Positions 1 to 10,039 of a stretch of DNA of 64,000 bases are shown in pieces. The position numbers and the translations under genes were made by a program. The notes below the pieces were generated by a model. That model saw only the letters and a program-made list of their open reading frames with translations. It was not told the DNA's origin and searched no databases. The stretch comes from Sphaerochaeta sp. (GTDB lineage Bacteria; Spirochaetota; Spirochaetia; Sphaerochaetales; Sphaerochaetaceae), in assembly GCA_022482495.1 (NCBI GenBank), contig JAKVPA010000011.1:1-64000 (forward strand). Direction: 5' to 3'. The number at the start of each line of letters is the position of its first letter. The stretch's first letter is position 1.

Positions 1-56
1 GCTAGGGCATCGGCTTTGCAAGCCGAGGGTCGGGGGTTCGAACCCCCCTGCCTCCA
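1..56 (+). tRNA. tRNA-Ala(TGC), 5' end outside the window
   Basis: The window opens inside a tRNA. The anticodon stem CGGCT/AGCCG encloses the loop TTGCAAG, giving anticodon TGC (alanine). It is followed by a T-arm GGGGG-TTCGAAC-CCCC and a 3' acceptor strand TGCCTCC with discriminator A at 56. The CCA end is not encoded (the next bases are GTGG). Its place just before the 23S gene fits the usual 16S-tRNA-23S spacer position, so the 16S gene should lie immediately upstream of the window. The acceptor 5' strand and part of the D-arm are missing. Confidence 0.9.
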
Positions 57-101
57 GTGGAAGGTTTTTTTACAGTTGAGCGAGAGGACGGGAAGGATGA
101 T

Positions 102-3049
<2,948 letters not shown>

Positions 3050-3110
3050 ATCGTTCCCGCCGTCGCGGGGAGGCTCGGGGGGCGTCCGTCCTGCGGACGG
3101 ACCCGGAGCC

Positions 3111-3227
3111 GGCCCGGTGGCCACAGCAAGGCGGACATACCCGTTCCCATCCCGAACACGGTCGTCAAGCGCCTTCGCGCCGATGGTACTGCGGTTCTTC
3201 CGCGGGAGAGTAGGTAGCTGCCGGGCC
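3111..3227 (+). rRNA. 5S ribosomal RNA
   Basis: The terminal helix is formed by GGCCCGGT at the 5' end and GCCGGGCC at the 3' end. Between them are the conserved loop block CCCATCCCGAACACGG and the late GGGAGAGTAGG-type block. Length of about 117 nt is normal. The ~60-nt spacer from 23S contains a GC-rich hairpin (GTCCGTC/GGACGGAC near 3084-3102). The ends are approximate to a couple of bases. Confidence 0.93.
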
Positions 3228-3245
3228 CTTTCTTTTTCCTTTTCC

Positions 3246-3270
3246 AACACCCTTTCCCAAGGGTGTTTTT
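3246..3270 (+). terminator. Rho-independent terminator of the rRNA operon
   Basis: A perfect 9-bp stem AACACCCTT / AAGGGTGTT with a TCCC loop is followed by a T-rich run, 20 bases after the end of 5S. It is the only evident stop signal for the rRNA transcript and lies just before the insertion sequence. Confidence 0.88.
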
Positions 3271-3287
3271 CTTTGCCCAAAAAGAAC

Positions 3288-4751
3288 AAGGAAATTCTGA
3301 TCCTCTCATGAAAAACGGCTCAATCATAAATCCTGTGGGATTTTCTCAGCCACAGGGTTTCTGACATAGCCTTTCCTGCTTGCATCAAAGAGCTTGAGGA
3401 AGAAGTAATCGTCATCAGGGTAACCATACCCTTGCCTCCTTAGGGTCTTGATCCGGTTATTGACGCCCTCGATCTTTCCAGCAGAGATATCATAGGTTGC
3501 ATGGGCGATGATTCCCTCGAAATGGTTGTCCAGCAGTCTTCTGAACCAGAGCAGGTGCTTGTTGCCGGTAGCCATGCACATGTCCATGATTTCTGAGATT
3601 GCTCCGGCCATGGATGGCTCATCGGTCATCTTGTAGGCCTCGCAGAGTTTCTCCTTGATCAAGTCCAGCGTGAACAGGAGCTTGTTCTGCCTGATGAGAT
3701 CCTCATATCTGGCTAGATGTCCGTCCTTGCGGACTACCTGCTCCTTGCTGAACAGCGAGCTTCCCTCGCTAAGAATCTTCCCATCCTCTGCCTCCTGGTC
3801 CTTCCTTGCAAGGGTCTGCTTGGAAGAGGTAAGGATATATCTGCTTCCCTTGAGGGATTTTGCAGCCTTCTCATCCCCCTCTGCAATGAGCCGTCTCTGC
3901 TCGTCCTTACGGATTTGGCCCACCACCTTGTCGTTGAAGTTCTTGACGATGTGAAAAAAATCGAAAACCGTCTGGATGTGGGGGCAACGGTCTTCAAATG
4001 CCTCCTGGAAGTCGCTGTTCATGTCGCAGGCGACCGCCTCAACCCCTTCCATCCACTCCTTGCCCACGTGCTCGATGAACGAGTATACCGAGGCCTTCTT
4101 CTTTCCGTGGGCGAGCCACAAAATGTGGCCGGTCTCCATGTCTATGATGATCACCGCGTACTTGTGCCCGTCATGGAGCTTGAACTCATCGATGCCCAGG
4201 AACCTCGCCTGCCTCTCGGGCTGGATGAGGCGCTCTCCGTCGACGGTGTACTTCTCTTTCAGACGCTTCAGGTCGATGTCCTTGACGGTATTCCTACCGA
4301 GCCCGGTGATATACGCAACTTGCTTGTTGGTAAAGCCATAGGCGAGCAGGTCCCTGGTGAAGTTCAACAATTCAGAGCTGATGCGGTGTCCCTTTGCCTG
4401 GAAAGGAACGTCCTGCATATGGCTGTGGCCGCATCGGGGACAATAATAGCGCAGCTTGGTGAACCTGAGACAGCTCAACTTGTCTCCGAAACACAGATGC
4501 CTCAGGGTGGCCTCACAGCGGTCATGGATGTGCATCGAGCTTCCGCATAATGGACACAGGCAATCATCGGCACTGCTCGCAAGCTCTCCTTTGAGCAGGT
4601 ACATCTCTCTGTTTGATACAGTCTTTACTATCTCCGTGGTACGATTGGTGAAGCCTACCAATTCTGAGGGCAACATGATACAGTGCATCTAGGGCTGTCT
4701 TCCTTTTCTGTTGAGTGTGGTAACTAAACATTACAGGGACGGCCCTTCCTT
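3288..4751 (-). mobile_element. ISL3-family insertion sequence, ends tentative
   Basis: The element is defined by its single intact transposase gene. Outer ends are not certain. The best candidate inverted ends I can see are an imperfect pair, AAGGAA...at 3288-3310 and its counterpart read inward from 4751 to 4729, about 15 identical positions of 23, sharing AAGGAA and a later ATG. No matching direct repeat is visible in the bases just outside (AAAAGAAC on the left, ATGCAATC on the right). The element lies between the rRNA terminator and the HAD gene, so it does not interrupt an obvious gene. Confidence 0.45.
3324..4688 (-). CDS. ISL3-family transposase, intact
   Basis: A 454-residue DDE transposase. 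It begins with a zinc-finger-like region (CPLCGSSM near residue 45, YYCPRCGHSH near 80), then a helix-turn-helix stretch (TNKQVAYITGLGRNTVKDID). The catalytic core is typical of ISL3: FLGIDEF for the first Asp, AVACDMNSDF for the second, and the late IEGVNNRIKTLRRQGYGY block for the Glu. There is a long helical insertion between the second and third acidic residues, as usual for this family. No internal stop or frameshift is seen, so it may be active. There is no strong ribosome site upstream. The base composition is visibly less GC-rich than the neighbouring housekeeping genes, consistent with horizontal arrival. Confidence 0.92.
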   Translation of the reverse strand: MHCIMLPSELVGFTNRTTEIVKTVSNREMYLLKGELASSADDCLCPLCGSSMHIHDRCEATLRHLCFGDKLSCLRFTKLRYYCPRCGHSHMQDVPFQAKGHRISSELLNFTRDLLAYGFTNKQVAYITGLGRNTVKDIDLKRLKEKYTVDGERLIQPERQARFLGIDEFKLHDGHKYAVIIIDMETGHILWLAHGKKKASVYSFIEHVGKEWMEGVEAVACDMNSDFQEAFEDRCPHIQTVFDFFHIVKNFNDKVVGQIRKDEQRRLIAEGDEKAAKSLKGSRYILTSSKQTLARKDQEAEDGKILSEGSSLFSKEQVVRKDGHLARYEDLIRQNKLLFTLDLIKEKLCEAYKMTDEPSMAGAISEIMDMCMATGNKHLLWFRRLLDNHFEGIIAHATYDISAGKIEGVNNRIKTLRRQGYGYPDDDYFFLKLFDASRKGYVRNPVAEKIPQDL

Positions 4752-4870
4752 ATGCAATCATCTTCATTTCCTCTGATGTTCTCGATTCCCTATATGTTGA
4801 CAGCTCTATCCAATCCCACAGAAAAAGTGATTGAACCTGAAAAACTCATACAATCCTTCAATCGAGTTGA

Positions 4871-4900
4871 TTGACTACGTGAAAACAGTGAACGTACGAT
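4871..4900 (+). promoter_or_regulatory. Promoter of the HAD-family gene
   Basis: -35 TTGACT at 4871-4876, an 18-bp spacer, -10 TACGAT at 4895-4900. The predicted start lies near 4907, about 30 bases before the start codon, and falls inside the 15-bp palindrome at 4900-4914. Confidence 0.6.
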
Positions 4901-4914
4901 ACGAATGATTCGTA
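4900..4914. promoter_or_regulatory. Palindromic operator candidate at the HAD gene start site
   Basis: TACGAATGATTCGTA is a perfect inverted repeat of 7 bases around one central G. It overlaps the last base of the -10 element and the expected transcription start of the next gene, the usual position for a repressor site. The regulator is not identified. Confidence 0.45.
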
Positions 4915-4936
4915 GACCATTGGGAAAGGAGTTGCC

Positions 4937-5488
4937 ATGCAACCGTTGATCATCTTCATGGACAGTGGAGATACCTTGGTGGATGAATCCACCGAAGTAC
5001 GAGACCGTCCCGGTGGAATGGTAAGGTCTTGTTCTCTGTTTCCCGGAGCTACGGAAGCCATACGCAGTCTCTGGAGAAAAGGATACTGCATCGAATTGGT
5101 CGCAGATGGACTGGTATCGTCGTTCCTGAACATCTATCAACAACAGGGATTGACGGAATGCTTTGCAGCATGGACCGTCTCCGAAGCAGTGGGTGCGGAA
5201 AAACCGGATCCTCGGATGTTCCGTACGGCGTTTCGGAATCTGGGGCTTTCCGAGGATGCAGAGACGAAACAGCGTGTCGTAATGGTGGGGAACAATGTTG
5301 TACGGGATATCCGTGGGGCCAAAGCGTTCGGCATCCGAAGCATTCTTGCCAGATGGTCGCCCCGGTACGACTACACGATTCACGGAGAGGAAGAACGCCC
5401 CAATTATGTGCTGGATTCCATCGGAGGACTGGTGCCTTTGATCGACCAGATCACCTCCCTCCTTCTGTCTGACACATCTGTCTCGTGA
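4937..5488 (+). CDS. HAD-superfamily hydrolase with altered motif I
   Basis: A 183-residue haloacid dehalogenase-fold protein, probably a small-molecule phosphatase. Motif I is FMDSGDTL at residues 7-14, so the usual DxD pair reads D-S-G-D: the nucleophile Asp9 is kept, but the general acid is displaced by one residue. Motif III is EKPDPRMF near 69, and motif IV is VMVGNNVVRDIRGAKAFG near 116-133. There is no large cap domain. The start is supported by AAAGGAG six bases upstream. The gene stands alone with its own promoter and a palindrome. The 4689-4936 stretch before it contains only IS-end sequence, a short 40-codon open frame of no recognisable origin (4752-4874), and these sites. The substrate is unknown. 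Confidence 0.8.
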   Translation: MQPLIIFMDSGDTLVDESTEVRDRPGGMVRSCSLFPGATEAIRSLWRKGYCIELVADGLVSSFLNIYQQQGLTECFAAWTVSEAVGAEKPDPRMFRTAFRNLGLSEDAETKQRVVMVGNNVVRDIRGAKAFGIRSILARWSPRYDYTIHGEEERPNYVLDSIGGLVPLIDQITSLLLSDTSVS

Positions 5489-5512
5489 AACTGGAACAAT
5501 CGCTTCGTTTCA

Positions 5513-5521
5513 TGATATACT
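5513..5521 (+). promoter_or_regulatory. Extended -10 promoter for the DHOD-like gene
   Basis: TGATATACT (TG-N-TATACT) forms an extended -10 element about 30 bases before the start codon. No convincing -35 hexamer is visible 16-18 bp upstream, which is acceptable for extended -10 promoters. The site falls in the 60-bp gap after the HAD gene. Confidence 0.5.
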
Positions 5522-5552
5522 GCATCGTAGCTGTTGGTCGGAGGAGGACATG

Positions 5553-6542
5553 ATGCAGGACCTTAGCACTCGCTATCTCGGGCTCCAACTGAAGAACCCC
5601 ATCATAATCGGAAGCGGACCGTATACGTCTACACTTGACAATCTGAAACGATGTGAGGACAGTGGCGCCGGTGCCGTGGTTCTCCGTTCGATCTTTGAAG
5701 AGGAGATCGAGCAGACCGCCCAGAACGCGATTGATGAGAATGAACCATTCATGACGCACAGTGACGGCGACGCCTATGTGCGGGAGCATACCGCAGAGCG
5801 CGCCATGGAACAGTATCTTGATCTTCTTTCCGGCGCGAAGAAATCCCTCTCCATCCCCGTCATCGCTTCGTTGAACTGCAAGAGCGCCGGGACGTGGACG
5901 GAATATGCCAAACGGTTGGCGAAAGCCGGAGCCGACGCCATTGAGGTCAACCACTACACGGTGGCTGCGGACAAAGAGGTCAGCGGGCAAGAGATGGAGA
6001 AGCGGTTCCTCAAGCTGGTACGCACGGCGCGTGCCTCCATTTCCCTCCCACTCACCGTGAAAATGGGAATGTTCTATTCTTCCCTGTCCAACCTGTTGTA
6101 CACGTTCAATGGAGAGAAGATCGACGGCGTGGTGCTGTTCAACCGGTTCTTCCAGAACGACATTGACATCAACGGACAGAAGCTCAGTCAGCATCCCGCG
6201 TTGAGTTCCCCGGATGACTATCTCATCCCGCTTCGCTGGACGGCATTGATGAGCGCCCAATTGAAAATGGATATCTGCGCTTCTTCGGGTATTTGGAGCG
6301 GGGAGACGGTGGTCAAGCAATTGCTTGCAGGAGCAAAAGCGTGTGCCGTCTGTTCCGTTGTGCTGAAGAAAGGGCCGTCCGTCATCGGAGAGATGCTTTC
6401 CTTCCTGAGTGACTGGATGGACCAGCATGGTTACGAGAAGATTGCAGATTTCAACGGCAAGCTTGCCCAGACGAACATCGACCATCCGGAACTCTGGGAA
6501 CGCAGCCAGTACATGAAGGTCGTACAGGCCAAAGAGGTGTAA
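5553..6542 (+). CDS. Dihydroorotate dehydrogenase-like flavoprotein
   Basis: A 329-residue TIM-barrel protein of the dihydroorotate dehydrogenase/FMN-linked class. Early GLQLKNPIIIGSGPYTS matches the opening strand of DHODs. VIASLNCKSAGTW and AGADAIEVNHY are barrel strands with the flavin/substrate side chains. The C-terminal SGIWSGE and AGAKACAVCSVVL blocks match the phosphate-binding end of the barrel. Two ATGs lie in tandem at 5550 and 5553; the second has the better distance from GAGGAGG and is chosen. True PyrD lies in pyrimidine synthesis, but this subgroup is usually annotated only as DHOD-like, so the reaction is uncertain. It is followed one base later by an acyltransferase gene. Confidence 0.82.
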   Translation: MQDLSTRYLGLQLKNPIIIGSGPYTSTLDNLKRCEDSGAGAVVLRSIFEEEIEQTAQNAIDENEPFMTHSDGDAYVREHTAERAMEQYLDLLSGAKKSLSIPVIASLNCKSAGTWTEYAKRLAKAGADAIEVNHYTVAADKEVSGQEMEKRFLKLVRTARASISLPLTVKMGMFYSSLSNLLYTFNGEKIDGVVLFNRFFQNDIDINGQKLSQHPALSSPDDYLIPLRWTALMSAQLKMDICASSGIWSGETVVKQLLAGAKACAVCSVVLKKGPSVIGEMLSFLSDWMDQHGYEKIADFNGKLAQTNIDHPELWERSQYMKVVQAKEV

Positions 6543-6543
6543 G

Positions 6544-7680
6544 GTGGATTTCAACGCGTATCGTGACATCGCGCCGTATCGTGGCAAAGACGTGGAGGAC
6601 GCCGTCCAGCGGGTCATCGCCAACGCGCCCTCCGTCCAGCAGATGCTGACCGGTCTGCAGTGCAAGGCGGACCGGTTTGACACGGCAAAGACAAAGGCGT
6701 ATCTGGAGCATGTCATCACCCAATTGAAACGGGTCCATTCGTATGATGATTTCCAGCGATACGTCACGGCGGGAATTTTTCTTCCGTCCATCCTGAAGAA
6801 CAGTTCCACCGGATTCTCCACCAGTGGGGTTGAGGGGATCGATCCTCATGAAGCATACTTTTTCATGAGCAACCACCGGGACATCATCCTTGACTGCGCG
6901 TTGATCGACCTGGCGCTTCTCCAAGGGGGCAGGGGAATGTGCGAGATGGCCATCGGGGACAACCTGCTGTACAACCAGTTCGTCATCGACCTGTTCAAAC
7001 TGAACGGAGGCGTGACGGTCAAACGGACGCTTCCCATGCGGGAGAAATATCTGGAGTCCATCCGGCTTTCCCGATACTTCGTCGAGTTGATCACCGAAGA
7101 GAAGCACTCCATCTGGTGCGCACAGAAGAGCGGAAGAGCGAAGGATGGCATTGACGTGACCACGCCGGCTATCATCAAGATGCTGTATCTCTCCCAACGC
7201 CATCGTGACATTTCCTTCCCTGATCTGATCCGTGAATGCCATCTGGTGCCGGTCGCCGTCAGTTACGAGTACGACCCCAACGACATCAACAAAGGTCGTG
7301 AGGAAGTGGATATCGCTGTCAAAGGGTGCCATGAGAAGAAGAAGTACGAGGATTTGATCAGCATGATCCGTGGCCTGACCAAACCGAAGGGAAGAATCCA
7401 CATCAGCTTCGGCACTCCGATCGTCGATGACTGCGACACCCCGCAGGCGGTGGCCAATCAAGTGGATCGGCAGATTCACTTGATGTACAAACTCTGGCCG
7501 ACCAACTGCTTCGCCTATGATTACCTGGAGCAGAAACAGCTGTTCAAGGACGAGTACAAGGATTTTGACGGGGACGCGTTCCTTGCCCGGTACGCCCATC
7601 TCCAACCGGAGGTGCGTGAATTCGTTCTGAACAGTTTCGCCAATCCCGTCCGGTCCTATCTCCGTGCGAAACAAGGGTGA
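6544..7680 (+). CDS. Glycerol-3-phosphate acyltransferase-like protein
   Basis: A 378-residue protein of the lysophosphatidic/glycerol-phosphate acyltransferase superfamily. The catalytic signature appears as SNHRDIILD at about 109-117 (an H-x-x-x-x-x-D version of the usual HX4D). A later IWCAQKSGRAKDG near 195-207 corresponds to the EGxR-type substrate-phosphate block, and IHISFGTPI near 288 is the late conserved strand. There is no signal peptide and no clear membrane span, so it is probably a peripheral membrane enzyme of phospholipid synthesis. The start is GTG at 6544, right after the DHOD-like stop with an AGAGGTG ribosome site inside that gene's end. Its own end overlaps the lipoprotein gene by 17 bases. 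Confidence 0.75.
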   Translation: MDFNAYRDIAPYRGKDVEDAVQRVIANAPSVQQMLTGLQCKADRFDTAKTKAYLEHVITQLKRVHSYDDFQRYVTAGIFLPSILKNSSTGFSTSGVEGIDPHEAYFFMSNHRDIILDCALIDLALLQGGRGMCEMAIGDNLLYNQFVIDLFKLNGGVTVKRTLPMREKYLESIRLSRYFVELITEEKHSIWCAQKSGRAKDGIDVTTPAIIKMLYLSQRHRDISFPDLIRECHLVPVAVSYEYDPNDINKGREEVDIAVKGCHEKKKYEDLISMIRGLTKPKGRIHISFGTPIVDDCDTPQAVANQVDRQIHLMYKLWPTNCFAYDYLEQKQLFKDEYKDFDGDAFLARYAHLQPEVREFVLNSFANPVRSYLRAKQG

Positions 7681-8251
7681 ACGGTCTCTGATCATCCTTC
7701 TCCTGCTTGCTCTGGTATCCTGCACGCCCCAAGAGTTTTCGTTGGATGGGACGATAGGGTTTCCCGTATATGACGAGGATTCCAAAGCGGAATCCCTTGC
7801 GTTGTTCGCTACGTTCAACGTACCGACGGACCAACAGGTACAGATGGAGATCACCAGCCCTCAGGGGGATGTCTGGACGTTGATGGCTGACCCGGTGCAG
7901 ATCGGAGAACTCTGGTACTGGGGGTCTTCCTTGTTGGAGCATCAGGATCTGCAGCCTGGCACGTACCACCTCAAGGCGATGCGTCGTGACGGCAAGGTGC
8001 TCCAGACGGATGTCTCCGTCCGATGGGATGGGGAACCTCCCGCGTTACCGGAAGCATTTGTCTCTGACGGTCAGTTACAGTGGAAGGGGAAAGCGACGCT
8101 TGCGTATCGGTTCCTTTCCTCCTCCGGTGTGGTCATATCCTCAGGAGAAGGGGAGAGCGGGGTGGTGATTCCCAAAGAGGCTGCACGTCTGGAGCTTTCC
8201 CACCATGATGATGGCACGAACTGGACGGTCCGTAGGACCATCCCGCTGTGA
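7664..8251 (+). CDS. Putative lipoprotein
   Basis: A 195-residue protein starting with GTG. The N-terminus is a short basic segment, a leucine-rich hydrophobic core and an LVSC lipobox at about residues 17-20, so it should be cleaved and lipidated at the Cys. The mature part looks like beta-rich Ig-like modules (an MEITSPQGDVW strand, a PGTYHLKA strand, an ending VRRTIPL). No known domain is recognised. It overlaps the acyltransferase end by 17 bases, so it is probably co-translated. Its stop abuts the end of mutL on the other strand with no gap. Confidence 0.65.
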   Translation: MRNKGERSLIILLLLALVSCTPQEFSLDGTIGFPVYDEDSKAESLALFATFNVPTDQQVQMEITSPQGDVWTLMADPVQIGELWYWGSSLLEHQDLQPGTYHLKAMRRDGKVLQTDVSVRWDGEPPALPEAFVSDGQLQWKGKATLAYRFLSSSGVVISSGEGESGVVIPKEAARLELSHHDDGTNWTVRRTIPL

Positions 8252-10039
8252 TCACACGATCCGTCCCACCGCTTCCATCAGTTCTTTCTTTGATAAACGG
8301 ATGACGAACGTCCGTCCATGGGGACAGACGGGATCTTCAAGCCGGAACACCTGACGCACCAGTTCCGCACCGGTGGCGCGGTCGACGACATCCCCCTGGC
8401 GGATCGCCTTGTGGCAGGAGACGATGGCATACAATCCTTTCTCCACTTCCTGGCTGGAACCGGTTTCTTCCCGGATGAAATCCACGATTTCTCCTTCGGT
8501 GTCCCGCATCAATGACGGGACGGAAAGAAGCTTCCACATCAACGGTTCCGTTCCTTTCTCCAGTTTGATCCCAAGATTCAGGTAGACATCAAGATTCTGG
8601 GCCAGGTAGGCGTCCACGTCAGGCGCCACTTCGAAGGACCGGGGCACCAGCAGTGTCTGCACCTGCTTGGTCGTTCGCAGTTCATCGAACAGGATCCGCT
8701 CGTGGGCGGCGTGCTGGTCGACCAAGTACAGGTCATCCCCTTTCTGTGCGATAAGGAACAGGTTGAATGCCTGGCCGATGTATACGATTGGCTGGTCCTC
8801 TTGCTGCTGGACATCCCAGCTGTCTGCGGCTTCCCGTGTCTTGTCCACTTCCATCCGTGCCTGGGGAGGACTCTGGAGGATCTCCCGTGCCTTGGAAAAC
8901 CATTCAGGATCCAGAGGTTTTTCTCCCTGATAGGATGGTTGTGGTTCATGGCTTGCGGAAGGCGCGGCGTGTTCGGGACGTTCCTGATGGACGCTTTCCA
9001 ACGGCAACGTCGGTTGGGCGACGGTGGTGGTCTGCACCACCATGCGCGGAATGGTCCGGCGCATGCCGCCTTGGATCAACTGGGAGACGGCATGGTGGAC
9101 TTCCGCCTTGTTGCGAAGCTTTACTTCCCGCTTGGTCGGATGGATGTTGAAATCCACCAACGTGGGGTCGATGTCGATGAACAGGCTGCAGTAGGGAAAG
9201 GAACCTCCGGGAAGCATTTCCCCGTAGCCGTAGGTCACCGCCTGTACCAGCGCGTAATCTTCCACCGGGCGTTTGTTGACGAAGATGGTGATGCCGGATC
9301 GGTCGCTGCGGTGCAAGGCGGGGGAGGAGGTGACGGCATACAGACGGAACCGTTCCGATTGGGAGGAGAGCTCTTCCATTTCCGTGGCGTCCACCCGATG
9401 GTCCAGCTTGAGGATGTCGACGACTCTTCCCTTCGGTGTTGTTGCGGGAAGATTTGCCGTACGTTCTCCCTCCATATCCAGACGAAATTCCACCTGGGGG
9501 AACGCCATCGCCTTTTCCAGGAAGACGTTCCTGCACATCTGCGCTTCCGTAGCCGGTCGTTTGAGAAACTGGCGTCGGGCGGGGATGTCCATGAACAGAC
9601 CTTCCACCGTCACCCGTGTTCCTTTGTCCGGACCACCGGGAACGATGGGATTTGTTTTTCCGTTATCAACCGTAATGCTGAAAGGTTCTTCTCCTGGTAC
9701 CGCCGAAGCGATGGTCGTCCTGCTGACCGAACTGATGGAGTAGAGCGCTTCCCCACGGAACCCCATGGTGGAAAGATGGTACAGGTCATCCAGCGTATGC
9801 ACTTTGCTGGTGGCATGACTGACACAGCACAGGGGAAGGTCTTCCTTCGCGATGCCATCCCCGTCATCCATCACGGTGATCATTCCCGTCCCTCCTTCGG
9901 TGAGGGCGACGGTGATCATCGACGGATGGGCATCAATCGCATTGTCCAGAAGCTCACGCACGACAGAAGCCGGGCGTTCGATCACCTCTCCCGCCGCGAT
10001 ACGGCGGGCCACCAACGGGTCGAGAACGGTGATATGCAT
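8252..10039 (-). CDS. mutL: DNA mismatch repair protein MutL
   Basis: 595 residues. The N-terminal GHKL ATPase has IAAGEVIERPASVVRELLDN (the general-base Glu is kept in REL and the Mg-binding Asn in DN), DDGDGI and STMGFRGEAL. The C-terminal domain contains DQHAAHERILFDE, CHKAIRQGD and CPHGRT, the metal-binding endonuclease motifs found in MutL of organisms without MutH. In the DQHA(x)2E(x)4E motif the last Glu is Asp here. The middle linker is proline- and glutamine-rich. The start ATG at 10039 overlaps the upstream gene's stop as TGATG and has AAGGAG before it, so translation is coupled; a longer upstream frame is not MutL-like. It is the last gene of the ttcA operon. Confidence 0.95.
   Translation of the reverse strand: MHITVLDPLVARRIAAGEVIERPASVVRELLDNAIDAHPSMITVALTEGGTGMITVMDDGDGIAKEDLPLCCVSHATSKVHTLDDLYHLSTMGFRGEALYSISSVSRTTIASAVPGEEPFSITVDNGKTNPIVPGGPDKGTRVTVEGLFMDIPARRQFLKRPATEAQMCRNVFLEKAMAFPQVEFRLDMEGERTANLPATTPKGRVVDILKLDHRVDATEMEELSSQSERFRLYAVTSSPALHRSDRSGITIFVNKRPVEDYALVQAVTYGYGEMLPGGSFPYCSLFIDIDPTLVDFNIHPTKREVKLRNKAEVHHAVSQLIQGGMRRTIPRMVVQTTTVAQPTLPLESVHQERPEHAAPSASHEPQPSYQGEKPLDPEWFSKAREILQSPPQARMEVDKTREAADSWDVQQQEDQPIVYIGQAFNLFLIAQKGDDLYLVDQHAAHERILFDELRTTKQVQTLLVPRSFEVAPDVDAYLAQNLDVYLNLGIKLEKGTEPLMWKLLSVPSLMRDTEGEIVDFIREETGSSQEVEKGLYAIVSCHKAIRQGDVVDRATGAELVRQVFRLEDPVCPHGRTFVIRLSKKELMEAVGRIV

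Noticed and set aside
3280-4759. Target-site duplication of the IS
   Set aside because: The 8-bp flanks of the best candidate ends (AAAAGAAC and ATGCAATC) do not match, so no duplication is claimed.
5451-7854. Two long minus-strand frames across the DHOD-like and acyltransferase genes
   Set aside because: They mirror the plus-strand genes, which have ribosome sites and conserved motifs.
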